The notes beneath the pieces are model-generated. The model did not search any database. It was not told where the DNA came from and was given only the letters and a program-made list of their open reading frames with translations. Below, piece by piece: positions 1 through 13,481 of a DNA stretch of 64,000 nt (positions are counted from its first letter, which is position 1; the number at the start of each line of letters is the position of its first letter). This DNA is from Aricia agestis. Taxonomy: Eukaryota; Arthropoda; Insecta; Lepidoptera; Lycaenidae. The translations under genes and the position numbers were made by a program. The DNA lies in contig NC_056428.1 of NCBI RefSeq assembly GCF_905147365.1, positions 26,194,001-26,258,000 on the forward strand, given 5' to 3'.

Positions 1-308
1 CGCTCGATAGATGGTGTAGCACTCCCTTTATATCGCGGTATCGCTTGTTTGCGGAGTATAATTATTATGGTTTAAAAAAATCCGGGATAGGTCGTAATAC
101 TCAATCGAAAGTAACATCGGTGCACGAATAACCTCCTGAAAGTTCAAAAGTTGTTGGGCTATCGTCATAGAAATTGTACTTTTTAGAAGTACCTACCTGT
201 TATTATCAATATATATACCTAGAGATAGAGAATGGGTGCTAAGCTAAGTACAGAAAAGTTTTAACGTGACCTGAAAAGAAAAGAAACCTTAAAAAAAGAA
301 ATGAAATC

Positions 309-835
309 CCACCAAAACATTAAATGTAAAAAGGAGCCAAGCAAAATATTGCATAGCAATGCAATATAGCTATCGTAAAAAGTTTTCAGATCACATTCAA
401 GCCAAGCCTTCAACTTATTTTGTAATTTAAATCAACACTCAGTGAATTTATCAATAGTTTTCTTTATTTTATAATTATTATAGTGGCTTGGCAATGAGCA
501 CTAGAGAAATAATCAGCGACTGATTGGATTTATTGGCTACCATCGTCCACATGCATCGTTACATTACTAAAATACACTTTACGCTTGCCGTTTGTGTAAG
601 TATGAACTACCCCAAATATGAAGTTTTATATTTGTTTTTCTTGTGCTCATTGCCGAGCCACTATAATAATTATAAAATAAAGAAAACTATTGATAAATTC
701 ACTGAGTGTTGATTTAAATTACAAAATAAGTTGAAGGCTTGGCTTGAATGTTATCTGAAAACTTTTTACGATAGCTATATTGCATTGCTATGCAATATTT
801 TGCTTGGCTCCTTTTTACATTTATTGTTTTGGTGG
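309..835. repeat. Foldback element with about 190-bp inverted arms
   Basis: The left arm, 309-500, pairs almost perfectly with the right arm, 644-835. The outer ends are CCACCAAAAC and its near complement GTTTTGGTGG. The loop of about 140 bp holds no gene. A short open frame at 524-712 spans the loop and right arm and is a by-product. This is a non-autonomous foldback or MITE-type transposon. Confidence 0.85.
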
Positions 836-2034
836 TATTTTCATAATTTAATTATTAAATAAGATATGAACGTTTAAAAACCCAAAAAAATGGCCAGATT
901 TTCCGTTGTCTTCAAACATCCAGAAAACAGATTTGGCTAGATTATACAAAAAAAGCAAAACATAGGAACACAGCTCTAGCCTTTCTTTAATCTTTAATGA
1001 AAAAAGTACTTAAATCGGTTAAGTTTTGGAGAAGGAATCAGGGGACAACGAATCGTTGATTTTTTGTAGTTGTCTCTATCGCGTTCTGTGGTATAGGCTT
1101 GAGGTAAGGGAGACAGCTATAGGTATTACACGTACTTTTTTTTCCTCTGGTGTATCCTCTTAAGCTACATCATGCCCGGTTTCGAAGTTTTTTTGACAGT
1201 AGTTCATCTATTTCCTAGCCCTTTTAAATATTAACCAATCTACAAAGTTTTTGAATTAACCTCTGTCTAAAAGCCTCCATAACTGGGTAGAAGTTAGTGA
1301 TGAATGATTTGTGAATAATTGAAATGTTTGAACCATTGCACTTTCGTAAGTTGGAACTGGGAATGTTCACGATGTGACGAATTTAATTTAAACAATTATT
1401 GCTACATCAGCGCTGCAAATGAAACCAAGTTATGAAATAGCTTAGGTACGGTCAGAATGCGGCAGAATGAAGTGCAATCATCATTATCACCACTCCGTCC
1501 CATACTTCGAGAGTAGACTTTTAAATGTTGTTACCACTAATTACCACCCATCTATTTACATGGCGAAATGCTTTACGCGTGCGAGACAGATTGGGGACAT
1601 CGGTCGGGGTATATGGGATTTCCCAGGCGTACGGTCTTCCCACTAAAACCCAATAGTGCTCCGCTTTAAGCAAAATTACGGGTACGATAAACCTACCGCA
1701 ACAGTTGCCGGATGCCTGCCATTTGGAATCGAAATTCGAATCTTCAAAATATGTAGGTCCTTCAAATATGTCATTTGTACAATCATAGTGGGTTGTGCTA
1801 TTGTTCACAACTGCACAATCATGGTTATCCACTTATTTACTGAAGCTTAACGTAATAAAAGGCCAATGGACAACTTCGCTCTCGTCTGTCTGTCCGTCTG
1901 TCTGTCTCCAGGCTGTAGTATCTCAAGAACCGCTAATAGCTAGATTTCTGAAAATTTCACAAAGTATATAATACATCTGTTGCCGCTATAACAAAAAATC
2001 CTAAGAACAAAATAAAATAAATATTTAAGGAGTC

Positions 2035-2993
2035 TGTCTGTCTGTCTGTCTGTTTGTCTGTGTGTGTATCTGTCCGTGGCATCGTAGCATCCAACCGGGT
2101 GGACCGATTTTGATCTAGTTTTTTTTTGTTTGAAAGCTGACATGATCGAGAGTGTTCTTAGCTATAATTCATCATTATCAGCCTGCTCAGTGCTGGACAA
2201 TCAGGGTTTATCTGGTTCATGAAAGGCCGTTAGCAACTTGCAGTTGTTTGATGGGTTTTATATTTCATTGTAGTTCGTGACATTTGTGAATATACAATAT
2301 ACGTATACACATATTAATGAAAAGTTGCCCTGGTGCTGCAGCATCACCTGGTAATCAATAGGATATCCAACTCCTCGCCAACTTAGAGCAGAGGTTTCGT
2401 GTTTGGGCTCATTTTAATTGCGTTAACCAGTAAGAAGTAGATAGACAGTAAATATTGACATGCTGCTGCTGCAGCATCACCTGGATTCTATAGGAACCGA
2501 GCTTCGTATGAACCCAAAGTGGAGGTTTTGTGTTTGGGCTCATATTAACGGCCTCATCGAAAAGGACATTGATAGATAGTAATCATGAGAATATTATTCT
2601 GTTGATAGGAATTATTCTGCACTATAACCAACTCAACTTTCAAAAGTATGAAATAAAATTAAATTAAGAAATTTAAAAAAACCACCGCCAAACAACTTTA
2701 AAAAGTAATGAAATAATATTTACTGCCTGTAAGTTCAAATAATTCCTAACTTGTGTAAAGTAATATTTTAGTCCATAATTGTTGTCAAGGTGTGTCGGGG
2801 GACCGGTATTGTAGATGTTTGATTTCACATATGACATAACGTAACATTATAGTTTATGGATCTGTTCACACTAATTCACAGCGAACCGAATGGAGATAAT
2901 CAGCGACTTGGCGGTTCTAGGTTGTAGTTTACTTGGCGGTCCCCCGACACACCGTGACAACAATTATGGACTAAAATACTCCATACAATTTGT
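2035..2993 (+). repeat. Family A interspersed repeat, copy 1
   Basis: The element starts with a CTGT-rich tract and a CATCGTAGCATCCAA motif and runs through GCTGCAGCATCACCTGG blocks. It ends in an inverted-repeat tail with GTGTCGGGGGACCG and CGGTCCCCCGACAC. The same order of blocks recurs at 8656-9672 and, reversed, at 32440-33500. No coding capacity is seen, so it is a non-autonomous transposon of about 1 kb. Confidence 0.8.
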
Positions 2994-3003
2994 ATGGAAG
3001 CGG

Positions 3004-3112
3004 ATGCGCGTATCGCACATTGTGTCGGGGCGCAGCGGATTTCCGTCAATGCGACAAGGCCCGGCAAGGCCCGACAAACCCGCTGCGCCCCGGCAACAGT
3101 GTGACCACACTT
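3004..3112. repeat. GC-rich short repeat
   Basis: This block carries GTCGGGGCGCAGCGG near its left end and CCCGCTGCGCCCCGGCAAC near its right end. They form imperfect inverted ends. A related GC-rich block lies at 3447-3560. It is a MITE-like sequence with no gene. Confidence 0.5.
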
Positions 3113-4041
3113 CACATAGATTTCCACTTTTTGGTAGATTTGAGGTCAAATGAATGACGATTTAGTAGTCCAAAATTTTTTGTAAATTTTAATAGAAGGT
3201 CGATATTATAACAAACAACAAATAATATAAAAAATTAAAATGCATAATGAAGACAGTCCATAATATAAACATTTTAGTTTTATTTTAGTTACAACCACGT
3301 AGAATACATTGATTAATAAAGGTAGATTTTCGGTAGAAGCTAAAACACGGTCTAGTAGATTTTAGTAGAATACAGCAACGTTTTTGATATATCGAGTCAC
3401 GAGTGATTTAAGAGTGGTCACACTGGAGCTATCCAAATTACTCAAAATCCGTCAATGCGATGCGGCCCGGCCCGGTAATAGTGTGCTATAGCGCATTTTG
3501 CGTTGCGCTGAGCCCCGATCCGCCCCGGCAAGCCCCGGCACGCGCCGACAAAGAGAGAGCGAACCTAATGGTACGGAACCCTTCGTGCGAGTCCTACTCG
3601 CACTTGACTGTTTTTTTTAATTCCTTAATAATTTGCACTTCTTATTTTTAAGACTATTTCCGCGCGAGGTCAATGGAGGTGTTGATTTGTTTATAACAGC
3701 TGATCCAGTACCACTATCACTTACGTCACAGAAGAACACGATGGTTATGCTCTGTTAACAGCGTGTTCGTTACGTACGCTGAATTTGGAATTGTTGGAAT
3801 TTCGCACAACTCTCAGGGTATATTCACACGATATGCACTCAACGCGCGTTTACAATAATTATTCGCTATAATGGCCGGAAAAAAATGTATGTAATGTATG
3901 GCATGGCATCGCTGCAACGTAAGTCGTAACTCGTAACGCAAAGGCTGTGTGGCTTCGCTCTTACTACGCAGTCTGATTTGCTGAGTAATTAAAATGAAAA
4001 TGAAACCGTATATAACACTAATACGTCATAATATAGTAACG

Positions 4042-4340
4042 CCTCCGTGGTCTAGTGGTTTAGAGCGTGGCTCTTGACTCGGAGGTCGTGGGTTCGATTC
4101 CCGCGTTGGAAACATAGTATTTCCAAGTTTGGTTAGGAGTTAGGACGATGCAGGCTGATCACCTGATTGTCTGACAAGTGAGATGATGCATGAGTCGGAT
4201 GTCGGTCTTCCGCCCCACTGGGCTATGAGAGTGAAAGGAATAGAGAGTTCTCTTGTGTACTGCGCACACACTTGGGCACTATAAAATTACTCCTGGCCAC
4301 CGTCACCGAAACCGGTGTGAGGAGTATTATTATTTGTAGT
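4042..4340 (+). repeat. tRNA-derived SINE
   Basis: The first 73 bp look like a tRNA gene, with an A box (TGGTCTAGTGG) and a B box (GGTTCGATTCC). The acceptor ends do not pair and the anticodon arm is not well formed. A non-tRNA body follows and ends in a short ATTATT-rich tail. This is the structure of a SINE transcribed by RNA polymerase III rather than a working tRNA gene. Confidence 0.75.
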
Positions 4341-4405
4341 ATAGGAACAGTGAAGTGATATAGGAAAAAAGAATAAGCACAAGTTTGCGATTTTACGTTA
4401 CAAAT

Positions 4406-4550
4406 GGCCTGAGTCCTGACCCACCACTTACTGATAAGTTTTGGATAGGGTATCCACAACTTATCTGAAAGATAATGTATGCAGTATGCTCCATCTGTCA
4501 GATAAGTTGTGAATAGCCTATCCGTAAGTGGTGGAAGTTGGAACAGGCCC
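4406..4550. repeat. Hairpin MITE
   Basis: GGCCTGAGTCCTGACCCACC at the left end pairs with GGTGGAAGTTGGAACAGGCC at the right end, and the repeat continues inward through GATAAGTT and AACTTATC. There is no coding sequence. Confidence 0.7.
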
Positions 4551-5745
4551 TTACCCTCTTATGTCTAGATTAAAAGGCCGCAGTTTTTTAACACACCATA
4601 GCTTCTAAAGTGTAATTTGTGGTACTAAAATAACGTGGTAGTTTGTGGTACGTGAATCAGAAAGAAAAAATATAGAATAATAACTAATGAGTAATAATAT
4701 AATTATGTACACTTTACAAAATAATTCGTTCGTTCGTTAATTGATATTGGATTCGGACTCAAACCATAATAATTAAGTTCCTATTAAAATTCGAAATGTA
4801 TGTGAAACGTCTACCACAATAATTTATTATTATGTGGTGGTCTGTGGAACGTACTAATTAAGTACTTTTATAATTACATATTATTGATTTTAAGTGTGTA
4901 CAATTAATGTTTTGTACATCATTGCAATGCAATGAGTGCAAGATTTCGATGTTGTATTAATAATTATTATTAGGACTACAATATTGTGGTTACTGATTAT
5001 TTGTGAATTGTGATGAATCATCACAATTCGGCTATCATCACTGATGGTAGCCGAAAATCGAAATGGTAAATGCGGAGGCATTTACAATTTAGCTCAGGGT
5101 TCTGTGCGCTGCGGCGCCCTGGTGCGCCTTGGAAAGGCAAGAGGGGCGCCGTGAATCGATCATACATCAATTGTCCGAAACCACAAATATTATAAAATAA
5201 ATTAAGTATACTTAATATGAATGATGTAAATCAGGTAGATGATTAAATATTTGTTTATAACTATTTACCTGCTGCTAACCTAACAATAATCATGAAAGGT
5301 ATTTTTATGTTTATTTTACTCTTATTTTTCTAATAGCTAGGTAGAGTGGGGCGCCGTGACAAAATATTTTAAGTGTAACTGCGCCGCAGGCTAAAAAAGC
5401 GCCTTTCTACAGCGCCTAGAGTGCTGGTAGTCCTAAAAAAGGGCCCCCTTTTTTGTTTGCCTTCGACGCCCCATTTTATCCGACTCCCTGGACCGTCACC
5501 TAGCGTCCCCCCTCCCCTAACGCCGCTACTGCTTATAATCACTTAGTATAATGATTACTGGTATAGCACAATATATCTGAAACCTATAATTACATAAAAA
5601 TAACTTTGTTATCGATGACAGTTTTACCCGCATGCGAATCAATCTAGCTAGGTATTTATGTAACCTATGTAACATCAACTGGATACAGATCCAGTTGTGT
5701 TATAATGTAGCAGATTACAAAATCTGCTACATTATAACAGAGGAC

Positions 5746-6680
5746 AAAAAAAACTGGCCAAGTGCGTATCGGGTCACGCGATATAGGGTTCAGTAGTACC
5801 GCTGGTTTTTGATATTTTTTGTATTATCAATGAATGTACATTTATAACGTGTTTTACACTACTAACAACATCATCTCAGTAACGTTCAAAGGAATTCGAC
5901 GCAGTTTAAAGAAACTTTTGGTTCTTAACCAAAAGTTAATGTCTTCAATTAAATCGTCATTTGTTTGTACATGAAATTAAAAACCAGCACAATGCGTAGT
6001 ACCGCTAGTTTTTGATAATTTTTGTATCGTCAATGAATGTACATTTGTAACGTGTTTTACAAATGTACATTCACTACCAACAATACCATCTCAGTTACTT
6101 TCAAAATAATTTGAACGAAAAGTTTCTTTATACTTCTTCGAATACATTATTTTAGTTGATCGACCACTACCCAATTACTTCTTTATGAAGTTTTCTTAGC
6201 CGTGATAGTTTTCCTTTAAAGTCAGCATAATATCTCCTACTCCCGCGAATTTTTCCACATTTCCAGAAGCAACCTGAACTAAACAGCTAAACCTGAGCCT
6301 GAAACCTGGACTCTAACGATTTTTTCCACTTTAAAACTTCATATTTCACAAGTGGATCCCTAAATCGGATAATGCTCTTTGAATACTCTAAACAATATTT
6401 AATAGAAACGTAGCCAACGACACCCCACACGATAGGATGGACGCGGAAAAAAATCACCCCCGCTATGTGTATGAGGAGGTACCATAAAAAAAAAGATTTT
6501 ATATACCAATTTTATATACCATTTTGTCGCCGTCATTAAGATATAATATGCATACATGCCGAATTACAGCTTTGTAGGCCCTATAGTCTCAGAGAAAAAC
6601 CGCGGACAGACAGACAGAAACACAGACGGACGGACAGACTGAAACTATAAGGGTTCCTTGTTGACTACGGAACCCTGATA
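5746..6680 (+). repeat. Family B interspersed repeat, copy 1
   Basis: It begins with GGCCAAGTGCGTATCG and ATAGGGTTCAGTAGTACCGC and ends with a CAGA/CGGA-rich tract followed by TTGTTGACTACGGAACCCT. The copy at 23830-24690 has the same blocks in the same order. Shorter tails of the family lie at 12890-13020 and, reversed, at 40608-40735. This tail is common in lepidopteran genomes. Confidence 0.75.
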
Positions 6681-8655
6681 TGCTTTTTGTTTGTAGAAAA
6701 AAGTATTTTTTTGTTAAAAAATAAACACCTTTTTTTTTGGAGAAAAGTTTATTTTCTTAATAAACCCCATTGATTTTGAAACTGACACTGGTACTTAAGA
6801 CTTTTCTGGGTCCCAGTGAACAAATTGAGACGCATCCCATGACTGTTGAAGGGTGGGGACGGGGTCCATACAAAATCCCCCATAGGCCTTTAACAACCTG
6901 ACAAATAAATTTAAAAAGTAGATTAAAATGATTTTGTAAAACCAAGAATATCGTTTGAAAACTATGGTCTTAGTTGAAATGTTGCGGTTGTGTATTAGAA
7001 TTTAGAATATCTAACTTCCTCGTCTCAGAGCAAGTTACAAAATGTATGTTGCAACTTGCAAGCAACATCGAGTTGACTGTTGAACTGCAGTAATGTTGAA
7101 AACTTGTCAATCAGATCCACAGAGGAACCGTCGTAGTAATGTCTATGTCCCATCCACCGAGTATAGGTCCTATCAGAGCAGTGCTGAATTAATATTTTTT
7201 ATGAGTGTAGGCCACTTTATTTCCGTCGCCCCCATGTACGTAATATGTAGGGCCGTGGTAGGGCCTCTATGGACGCTGTCGTCTCTTGGCCGTGGCTTAT
7301 AACAGCCTATTTATAAATCCGGCGCTGCATCAGTGAACTACTTACATAGTTGACTGTAGATACCACAGTATAGCAATATTCCTAGTCCCATATTATGTCA
7401 TATTGCTTTACTGTGGTAGATACCATCAGATTCAGAGGCAGATGAAGTAGATAACTTATATAATTTGGTCAGATTATCATAACCAATGTTGATAGGGCTG
7501 GCTGGCTTGACAACATCTACTTAATAATTAAGGCCCAGCAGTCCCTAAAATAAGCAGGTCGATGTCTGTCAGTACGAATATCGACGTTAAGGACATTAAA
7601 ATAACTTATATCAGCGTGCCTTGTACTGATAATAGAAAATAGGAGTAAAAACCTTTTGTTTTTAGTATTACAGAAATCAAATATATCAAATCGCTTACGT
7701 TAGGTTACGACACAAATACTACATTTTTGTTTTTTCTAGAAAGTGTGTAATTTAGCCATAAAATGATTTAATTATGAAAAACAGCGTTATAAGAGTCATC
7801 TTTGAGATTTTTTTTCTATCCAGCAGGATTATTCAAATTGTGTACTGATATACCTTTGCGTATAGAAAATTTTCTCAATTTTAAAATGATACTTATTTTA
7901 TACTTAAATAATGACATTTTCTTTACTAAAAACGTGTTTTAAAAAACCCATTTTACGTAGTTGCAACAACCACAGCGCCTTAAGAATTAATCTGCCTATG
8001 AATCTTCTCTAATCAGTACAATGTACATAATATATTAAAATAATATAATATAAATGATGAACTGAGCAAACGGTTTGAAAATTTGGTAACTACTGTAGGT
8101 GGTTAATAATAATCATAATACTTGCTACCTATCGCTTTTGCGCAATTTTGTGAGGCCAAAAAAAATACATAAAATTATTTTTGTTGCTTGTTTTGAATAA
8201 TAACAAAATATTATGTAAACTTTGTAAGCGTCTTTTACTTGTATATTAAGTATATACTGAACACAGCCTGAGCTACCTTGATTCTACTAAAGCTATTGCG
8301 AATATAAAAAAATAGCACTGCGAATATATTTTATTTATATTTTTTTATATAAAAATACATTATTTTAGGTGGTGTTAACAATATCGCAACGTCTTTGGAG
8401 CTCCGATCTCTAAAAGGTAATGAATAATTGTCTAAATTATTTATTTGCCTCGTAATAAGCGATTTATGTATGCGATTTTCATATTTAAATATATAAGGAT
8501 GTCCTTATGACGTGTGCTATTGTTCTTTTTAGTGCTATATTTTATATGTGCTATACTGTGTATTGTTTTGTCATTTGCTATTGTGTCGTAGATTAGGAAA
8601 GAAAGAGACAAATATATGTTTGCGTGGCGAATTAATTAATAATTTGTTTATAATC

Positions 8656-9672
8656 TGCCTGTCTCTCTGTCTGTCTGTGTGTGTGTATCTGTCCGTGGCA
8701 TCGTAGCATCCAAACGGATAGACCGATTTTGATCTAGTTTTTTTTTTAAAGCTGACATGATCGAGAGTGTTCATCATCATCAGCCTGCTCAGTGCTGGAC
8801 AATCAGGGTGCATGAACCAGATAAGGTTCATGAAAGGCCGTTAGCAACTTGTAGTCGTTTGATGGGTTTTATATTTCATTCTAGTTCGTGAGATTTGTGA
8901 ATATACAATATACGTATACACATATTAATGGAAAGTTGACCTTGTGCTGCAGCATCACCTGGTAATCAATAGGATATCCAACTCCTCGCCAACTTAGAGC
9001 AGAGGTTTCGTGTTTGGGCTCATTTTAATTGCGACGACCAGTAAGAGGTAGATAGACAATAAATATTTACATGCTGCTGCTGCAGCATCACCTGGATTCT
9101 ATAGGAACCGAGCTTCGTATGAACCCAAAGTGGAGGTTTCATGTTTGGGCTCATATTAACGGCCTCATCGAAAAGGACATTGATAGATAGTAATCATGAG
9201 AATATTATTATTATGTTGATAGGAATTATTCTGCACTATAACCAACACAAGTTCAAAAAGTATGAAATAAAATTACATTAAGAAATTTAAAAAACCACCG
9301 CCAAACAACTTTAAAAGTAATGAAATAATATTTACTGCCTTTAAGTTCAAATAATTCCTAACTAGTAACTTGTGTAAAGTAATATTTTAGTCCATAATTG
9401 TTGTCAAGGTGTGTCGGGGGACCGCTAATGTATAGGTTTGATTTGAGATTTCACATAACATTATAGTTTAAGGATCAGTTCACAGCGAACCGAATGGAGA
9501 TATCAGCGACTTGGCGGTTGAAGGTTGTAGTTTACTTGGCGGTCCCCCGACACACCGTGACAACAATTATGGACTAAAATATTACTTTACACAAGTTACT
9601 AGTTAGGAATTATTTGAACATAAAGGCAGTAAATATTATTTCATTACTTTTTAAAGTTGTTTGGCGTTGCGT
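8656..9672 (+). repeat. Family A interspersed repeat, copy 2
   Basis: This copy has the same order of blocks as 2035-2993. Its 3' part, about 9296-9667, is a long inverted repeat. The arms run from CCGCCAAACAAC to GGTGTGTCGGGGG and back, with a short centre containing GCGACTTGGCGG. No open frame is of interest. Confidence 0.8.
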
Positions 9673-9747
9673 GCTGTTGCTACATTGGTAGGTACAGTAA
9701 CACTCACCAGCGTCACTAGATTCCTGGTGAATTAGCACTGTACCAAG

Positions 9748-9868
9748 CAGTGACGTAGCCAGCTAACCAAGGACCCAACATCTCCAGTCATAGATTTTAA
9801 TGAGAGATTGAATAAGGCCTCCTGAGGTTGGGGCCTGGGACGCCTCGTCCCTTGTAGCTACGCCACTG
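9748..9868. repeat. MITE with CAGTGACGTAGC ends
   Basis: CAGTGACGTAGCCAG on the left is mirrored by TAGCTACGCCACTG on the right, giving terminal inverted repeats with CAGTG termini. The length of about 120 bp fits a non-autonomous DNA transposon. Confidence 0.65.
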
Positions 9869-10130
9869 GTACCAATGTCAGCATGTTTCAATACAATCCA
9901 CTATTGTATGGCTGGTCTCTGCCACTATCCAGTAACCAACATTCATTGTTTACATTGATACCAGTAGCAACGGCCAAGTTAAAGTGTTTTAAACATCAAG
10001 TAATAAATGTTACCAACTGGGTAACATTTATTACTTGATGGTAACATTTATTAATTTGGAGGGAATAAATAATACATAATATAATGACCACCATAAAATG
10101 CTCGGATACCCTCAGCTTGTTTACCAAAAA

Positions 10131-10270
10131 TTCACTGTGAAAGTAGCAGCGCTGAAAGACGATTTTTTTTTAAACTTTTGTATGGGCAAGCTCCCGAGCG
10201 TCACGAGATTCCCCATACAAAAGTGAAAAAATTTTTTGGTCTTTCAGCGCTGCTCCTTTCACAGTGAACT
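10131..10270. repeat. Hairpin MITE
   Basis: TTCACTGTGAAAGTAGCAGC and GCTGCTCCTTTCACAGTGAA are near-complementary ends, and the inner parts also pair through ACTTTTGTATGGG. A related half element is seen at 30985-31080. Confidence 0.7.
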
Positions 10271-10325
10271 CTCTACAAGGAACACGTACACATCCTAAAG
10301 TATTATCACTTATTTTTGTTATACC

Positions 10326-10328
<3 letters not shown>

Positions 10329-10377
<49 letters not shown>
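10329..10377. repeat. (TA)n microsatellite
   Basis: An uninterrupted TA dinucleotide run is joined to a GGGGGTTTC...GGGCGATAAATCGATC sequence. The same junction, microsatellite next to this motif, recurs at 60513-60635, so the TA run is probably the variable end of a retroelement tail. Confidence 0.9.
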
Positions 10378-10381
<4 letters not shown>

Positions 10382-11107
10382 TTATTTATAATTGGAATCT
10401 CGGAATCGGCTCCAACGATTTTTATGAAATTTAGTATATAGGGGGTTTCAGGGGCGATAAATCGATCTAGCTAGGAATCATTTTCAGAAAATGCCATTTT
10501 CATCGAATACCGAGCAAAGCTCGGTCAAATAGCTAGTTAATATTTAAATACAATGGCACCACATCTTAATTATTAATATTATTTTACATATTATGTGCAA
10601 TATATTATGTCTTTATCAATAATAGACTCTATTTGTTATTCTGATTTATTATGTAAGATGATTGTGAAATTTTATCAAAATCTATTAACAGTAATTTTTT
10701 CGTGAAAAAGCTAGGCTAAACTAGCAACAAACTATCGCGTTTGTAATATTAGGCTACTGTAGTAGTGTAAAATATGTAAGTTGTTTTATAAAAACGTGTT
10801 AACTATGAATTATAATTTATATTACTTTGAGTAGTTTTATAAACACTCCAAACTCAACAAGGAAAAAGAGCTGCAAATGCATACGTAAGCTATGAAAATC
10901 AAAGGTTTTTCTAGAAATCTAATATCAGCAATTATGAACAATTCAGCGTAGCTAACGTTTCGTGTTGTTTCAATTGCCTTGACATTATTGCATTATACAT
11001 TTTTAATGTTTAAACCTACACTTTTGTAATGTTTCTCAAAATAAATAAGCTTCGAACTATATGATGGGCATTTAAAATCTAATCTATAAATTTTTATTGT
11101 CATCGTT

Positions 11108-11284
11108 GCAGGCGCGGTCGCAGCCTGAAATTTTGGGGGGGGGGGGGGGGGGGGGGGGTCACTCAGTAGTCACTACACTATTTTTTTTTATCTGCGCCCT
11201 CGGACGGTTCTGGGTTTTATTTTATTTTCAATTTTACCTTAGATTTTGGGGGGGGTCATGTCCCCTTCGGACCGCGCCTGCATC
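11108..11284. repeat. MITE with GCAGGCGCGGTC ends and a 24-G run
   Basis: The inverted ends are TGCAGGCGCGGTC and GACCGCGCCTGCA. Inside lies a run of 24 consecutive G (11135-11158) and a second G-rich patch. The G run could form a quadruplex or be an assembly-sensitive site. Confidence 0.65.
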
Positions 11285-12889
11285 GTTGGACCTTTTAGGG
11301 TTCCGTACCCGAAGGGTAAAAACGGGTATCTAAGACTTCGTTTAAATCTGTTCGCCTGTCCATCGAGTCCATTCTGTAACTCAAGAACCGCTATAGCTAG
11401 ACTTCTGAAATTTGCACATTGTGTATTTCTGTTGCCGCTATAACAACAAATACACTAAAAACAAAATAAAATTAAAATCTATTTAATTTCCCATACAACA
11501 AACGTGTTTCAAATTTTTTTGGTCTTTTTGTTCGATATCAATATTGATTAAAAAAATCACAAAATCCTTAATTACACTTGCGTGCAAAAATATCGACCCA
11601 CCTCTCTCCTTATGATTCAAACGCTAATTTAACTCAAAAAATATAATTATTAATTAAGTATTAACATTAAATAAATTTTGGTATCGTTTAATAGGTAGTG
11701 CAGTAAGGAGTAAATTAATGCTGTAGTTATTGTAACTGTAAATTGTTTACTAATACTGTAGTATTTTGTAGTAAACAACAAGGCTGTAGCCTTAAAACAA
11801 AAAACAGTGAGATTGGCATAACATTTTAATTGCTGATTAATGACATCTTTCTTCTAAAAAAACCCTTAACAATTTGATTGGAATAGTTCGTACTGCTACC
11901 CATTATCCTAATTGAGGCTTCCATCCGGTTTTTCATTGACCTTATGAAAGTTGTGATGAACCTCTGGGCTCTGAGGGATCCCACTCTTCTTGTATAGCCA
12001 CCCTGAGGTTTCGAAGGCATCATAATATCTGCGGCAGGAGTCCTGGCCCTGACCATCCTTTGGAGTTCGCCCCATGGCCACTCTATATAAATATGTATAG
12101 ACATTAGACATATACTATTATAGAGCAGCTGGTATACATAGTGATACTGTGCATCATTAGCAGAGTAGACAGAATTATAGAGTATACCGACTTAGAACTG
12201 AGGTTGAAATTTTTAAATTTGCCGTATTATGACAAAAGTCGTCGCTAGGGTCGTTACCTACAAATTTAGTTGTTGTTTATATTTTGGCACATGCAAAGAA
12301 AACTGTCAGATTTCTATTTCAAAATCTTCATTTTATAAATAAATTATATCAGCCAGCGCGCCAGCCCTTAACTTATCCTGGCGAAACCCGAAAGAAATGA
12401 CAGGTATTATTACACGTCCGTCTCTTAGCAGTCGAAGTACTGGTAGTTACGTCTATTGTGTCATTAGCTTACGTCATTTTCAAATGTTCTAACTTCTAAG
12501 ATTATAATCTGTAGTTGAAACGATTATTAATATAATGTTACTCTTTTTAAATATAATATAAGTATATTACTTTTTTATTATAACGTGGTGTACCAGTTAC
12601 ACTTTTTAAGCGCCATACAAAATTACTATTTATTAAGTTAAGAAAAAGTTGTTACTTAAAAAAGTATTGTTTTGTAGCTAGTAAATGTGTAGACTGTAGA
12701 TATACTTACAAGTTGTTTTACCTTCAAGGTAATTAATCAGAAGGTTAGAGATGTGTACATAATGTCATCATGTCACATTAAATATCTACTATAACAACCA
12801 ATAATCATCATAGATTATATTAAAATTACATATTAAAATATTATATTATATTTTGAACAAGTTTTTACCAACGCTTATATTAATTCATG

Positions 12890-13020
12890 CCAAATTACAT
12901 CTTTGTAGGTCCTATAGTCTCTGAGCAAAACCGCGGACAGATAGACAGATAGACAGTCAGACGGACGGACAGACCGAAACTATAAGGGTTCTTGTATCCT
13001 TGTTGACTACGGAACCCTAA
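12890..13020 (+). repeat. Family B tail fragment
   Basis: TTACATCTTTGTAGGTCC, an ACCGCGGACAGA tract and TTGTTGACTACGGAACCCT match the 3' end of the repeats at 5746-6680 and 23830-24690. Confidence 0.7.
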
Positions 13021-13291
13021 AAAAGAATGAAGAAAATTGTTAAACTGTATATGGACCAATGTCCACCGCTGATTGCAATTTTACGTCGATACTTTTTAAA
13101 GGGTTCGTAGTTCAAAGTGTGAGTGTGAAGTGTGAACTGTGAAGCTATAAAGTATTATTTAAGTATGCATGTGGTCACATTTTATAGGCTCACGGCCAAA
13201 ATTTTTGACACAGTCTCTTCCTTAGTTTTTATTGATCGTAGGTGTGAAGTCAATGATTTGATCAAGCTGGTCGATGTGGATTGTTGTGTAT

Positions 13292-13481
13292 AAGCCCGGC
13301 CGCACATTGTCCGAATTCTAATCAGAAACAGTAGAATTTCGCCGGACCGCCACCACGCAGACTATCCGAAATATCCTTCCGACGAGTTCGAGCTCACTCG
13401 GCTCAGTACAAAATGTAAGAGACAGCGCGGACGTTCAACTGTTTCTGATCAGAAATTTCGGACAATGTGCGGCCAGGCTAA
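13292..13481. repeat. Hairpin MITE with GGCCGCACATTGTCCGAA ends
   Basis: GGCCGCACATTGTCCGAA is matched by TTCGGACAATGTGCGGCC. The next 15 bases inside (ATCAGAAACAGT) also pair. The element is about 190 bp and non-coding. Confidence 0.8.

Noticed and set aside
1521..1832. 103-codon open frame on the minus strand
   Set aside because: No recognisable motif, no splice context and no codon pattern. Likely chance.
4042..4114. Possible tRNA gene
   Set aside because: The A and B boxes are good, but the acceptor stem does not pair and a SINE body follows.
8640..8700. Short CTGT and CAGA tandem tracts as a CRISPR-like or regulatory array
   Set aside because: They recur at the same place in every family A and B copy and are part of those transposons.
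11826..12104. 92-codon open frame on the minus strand
   Set aside because: No family resemblance I can support, and the overlapping alternative frame is equally plausible.
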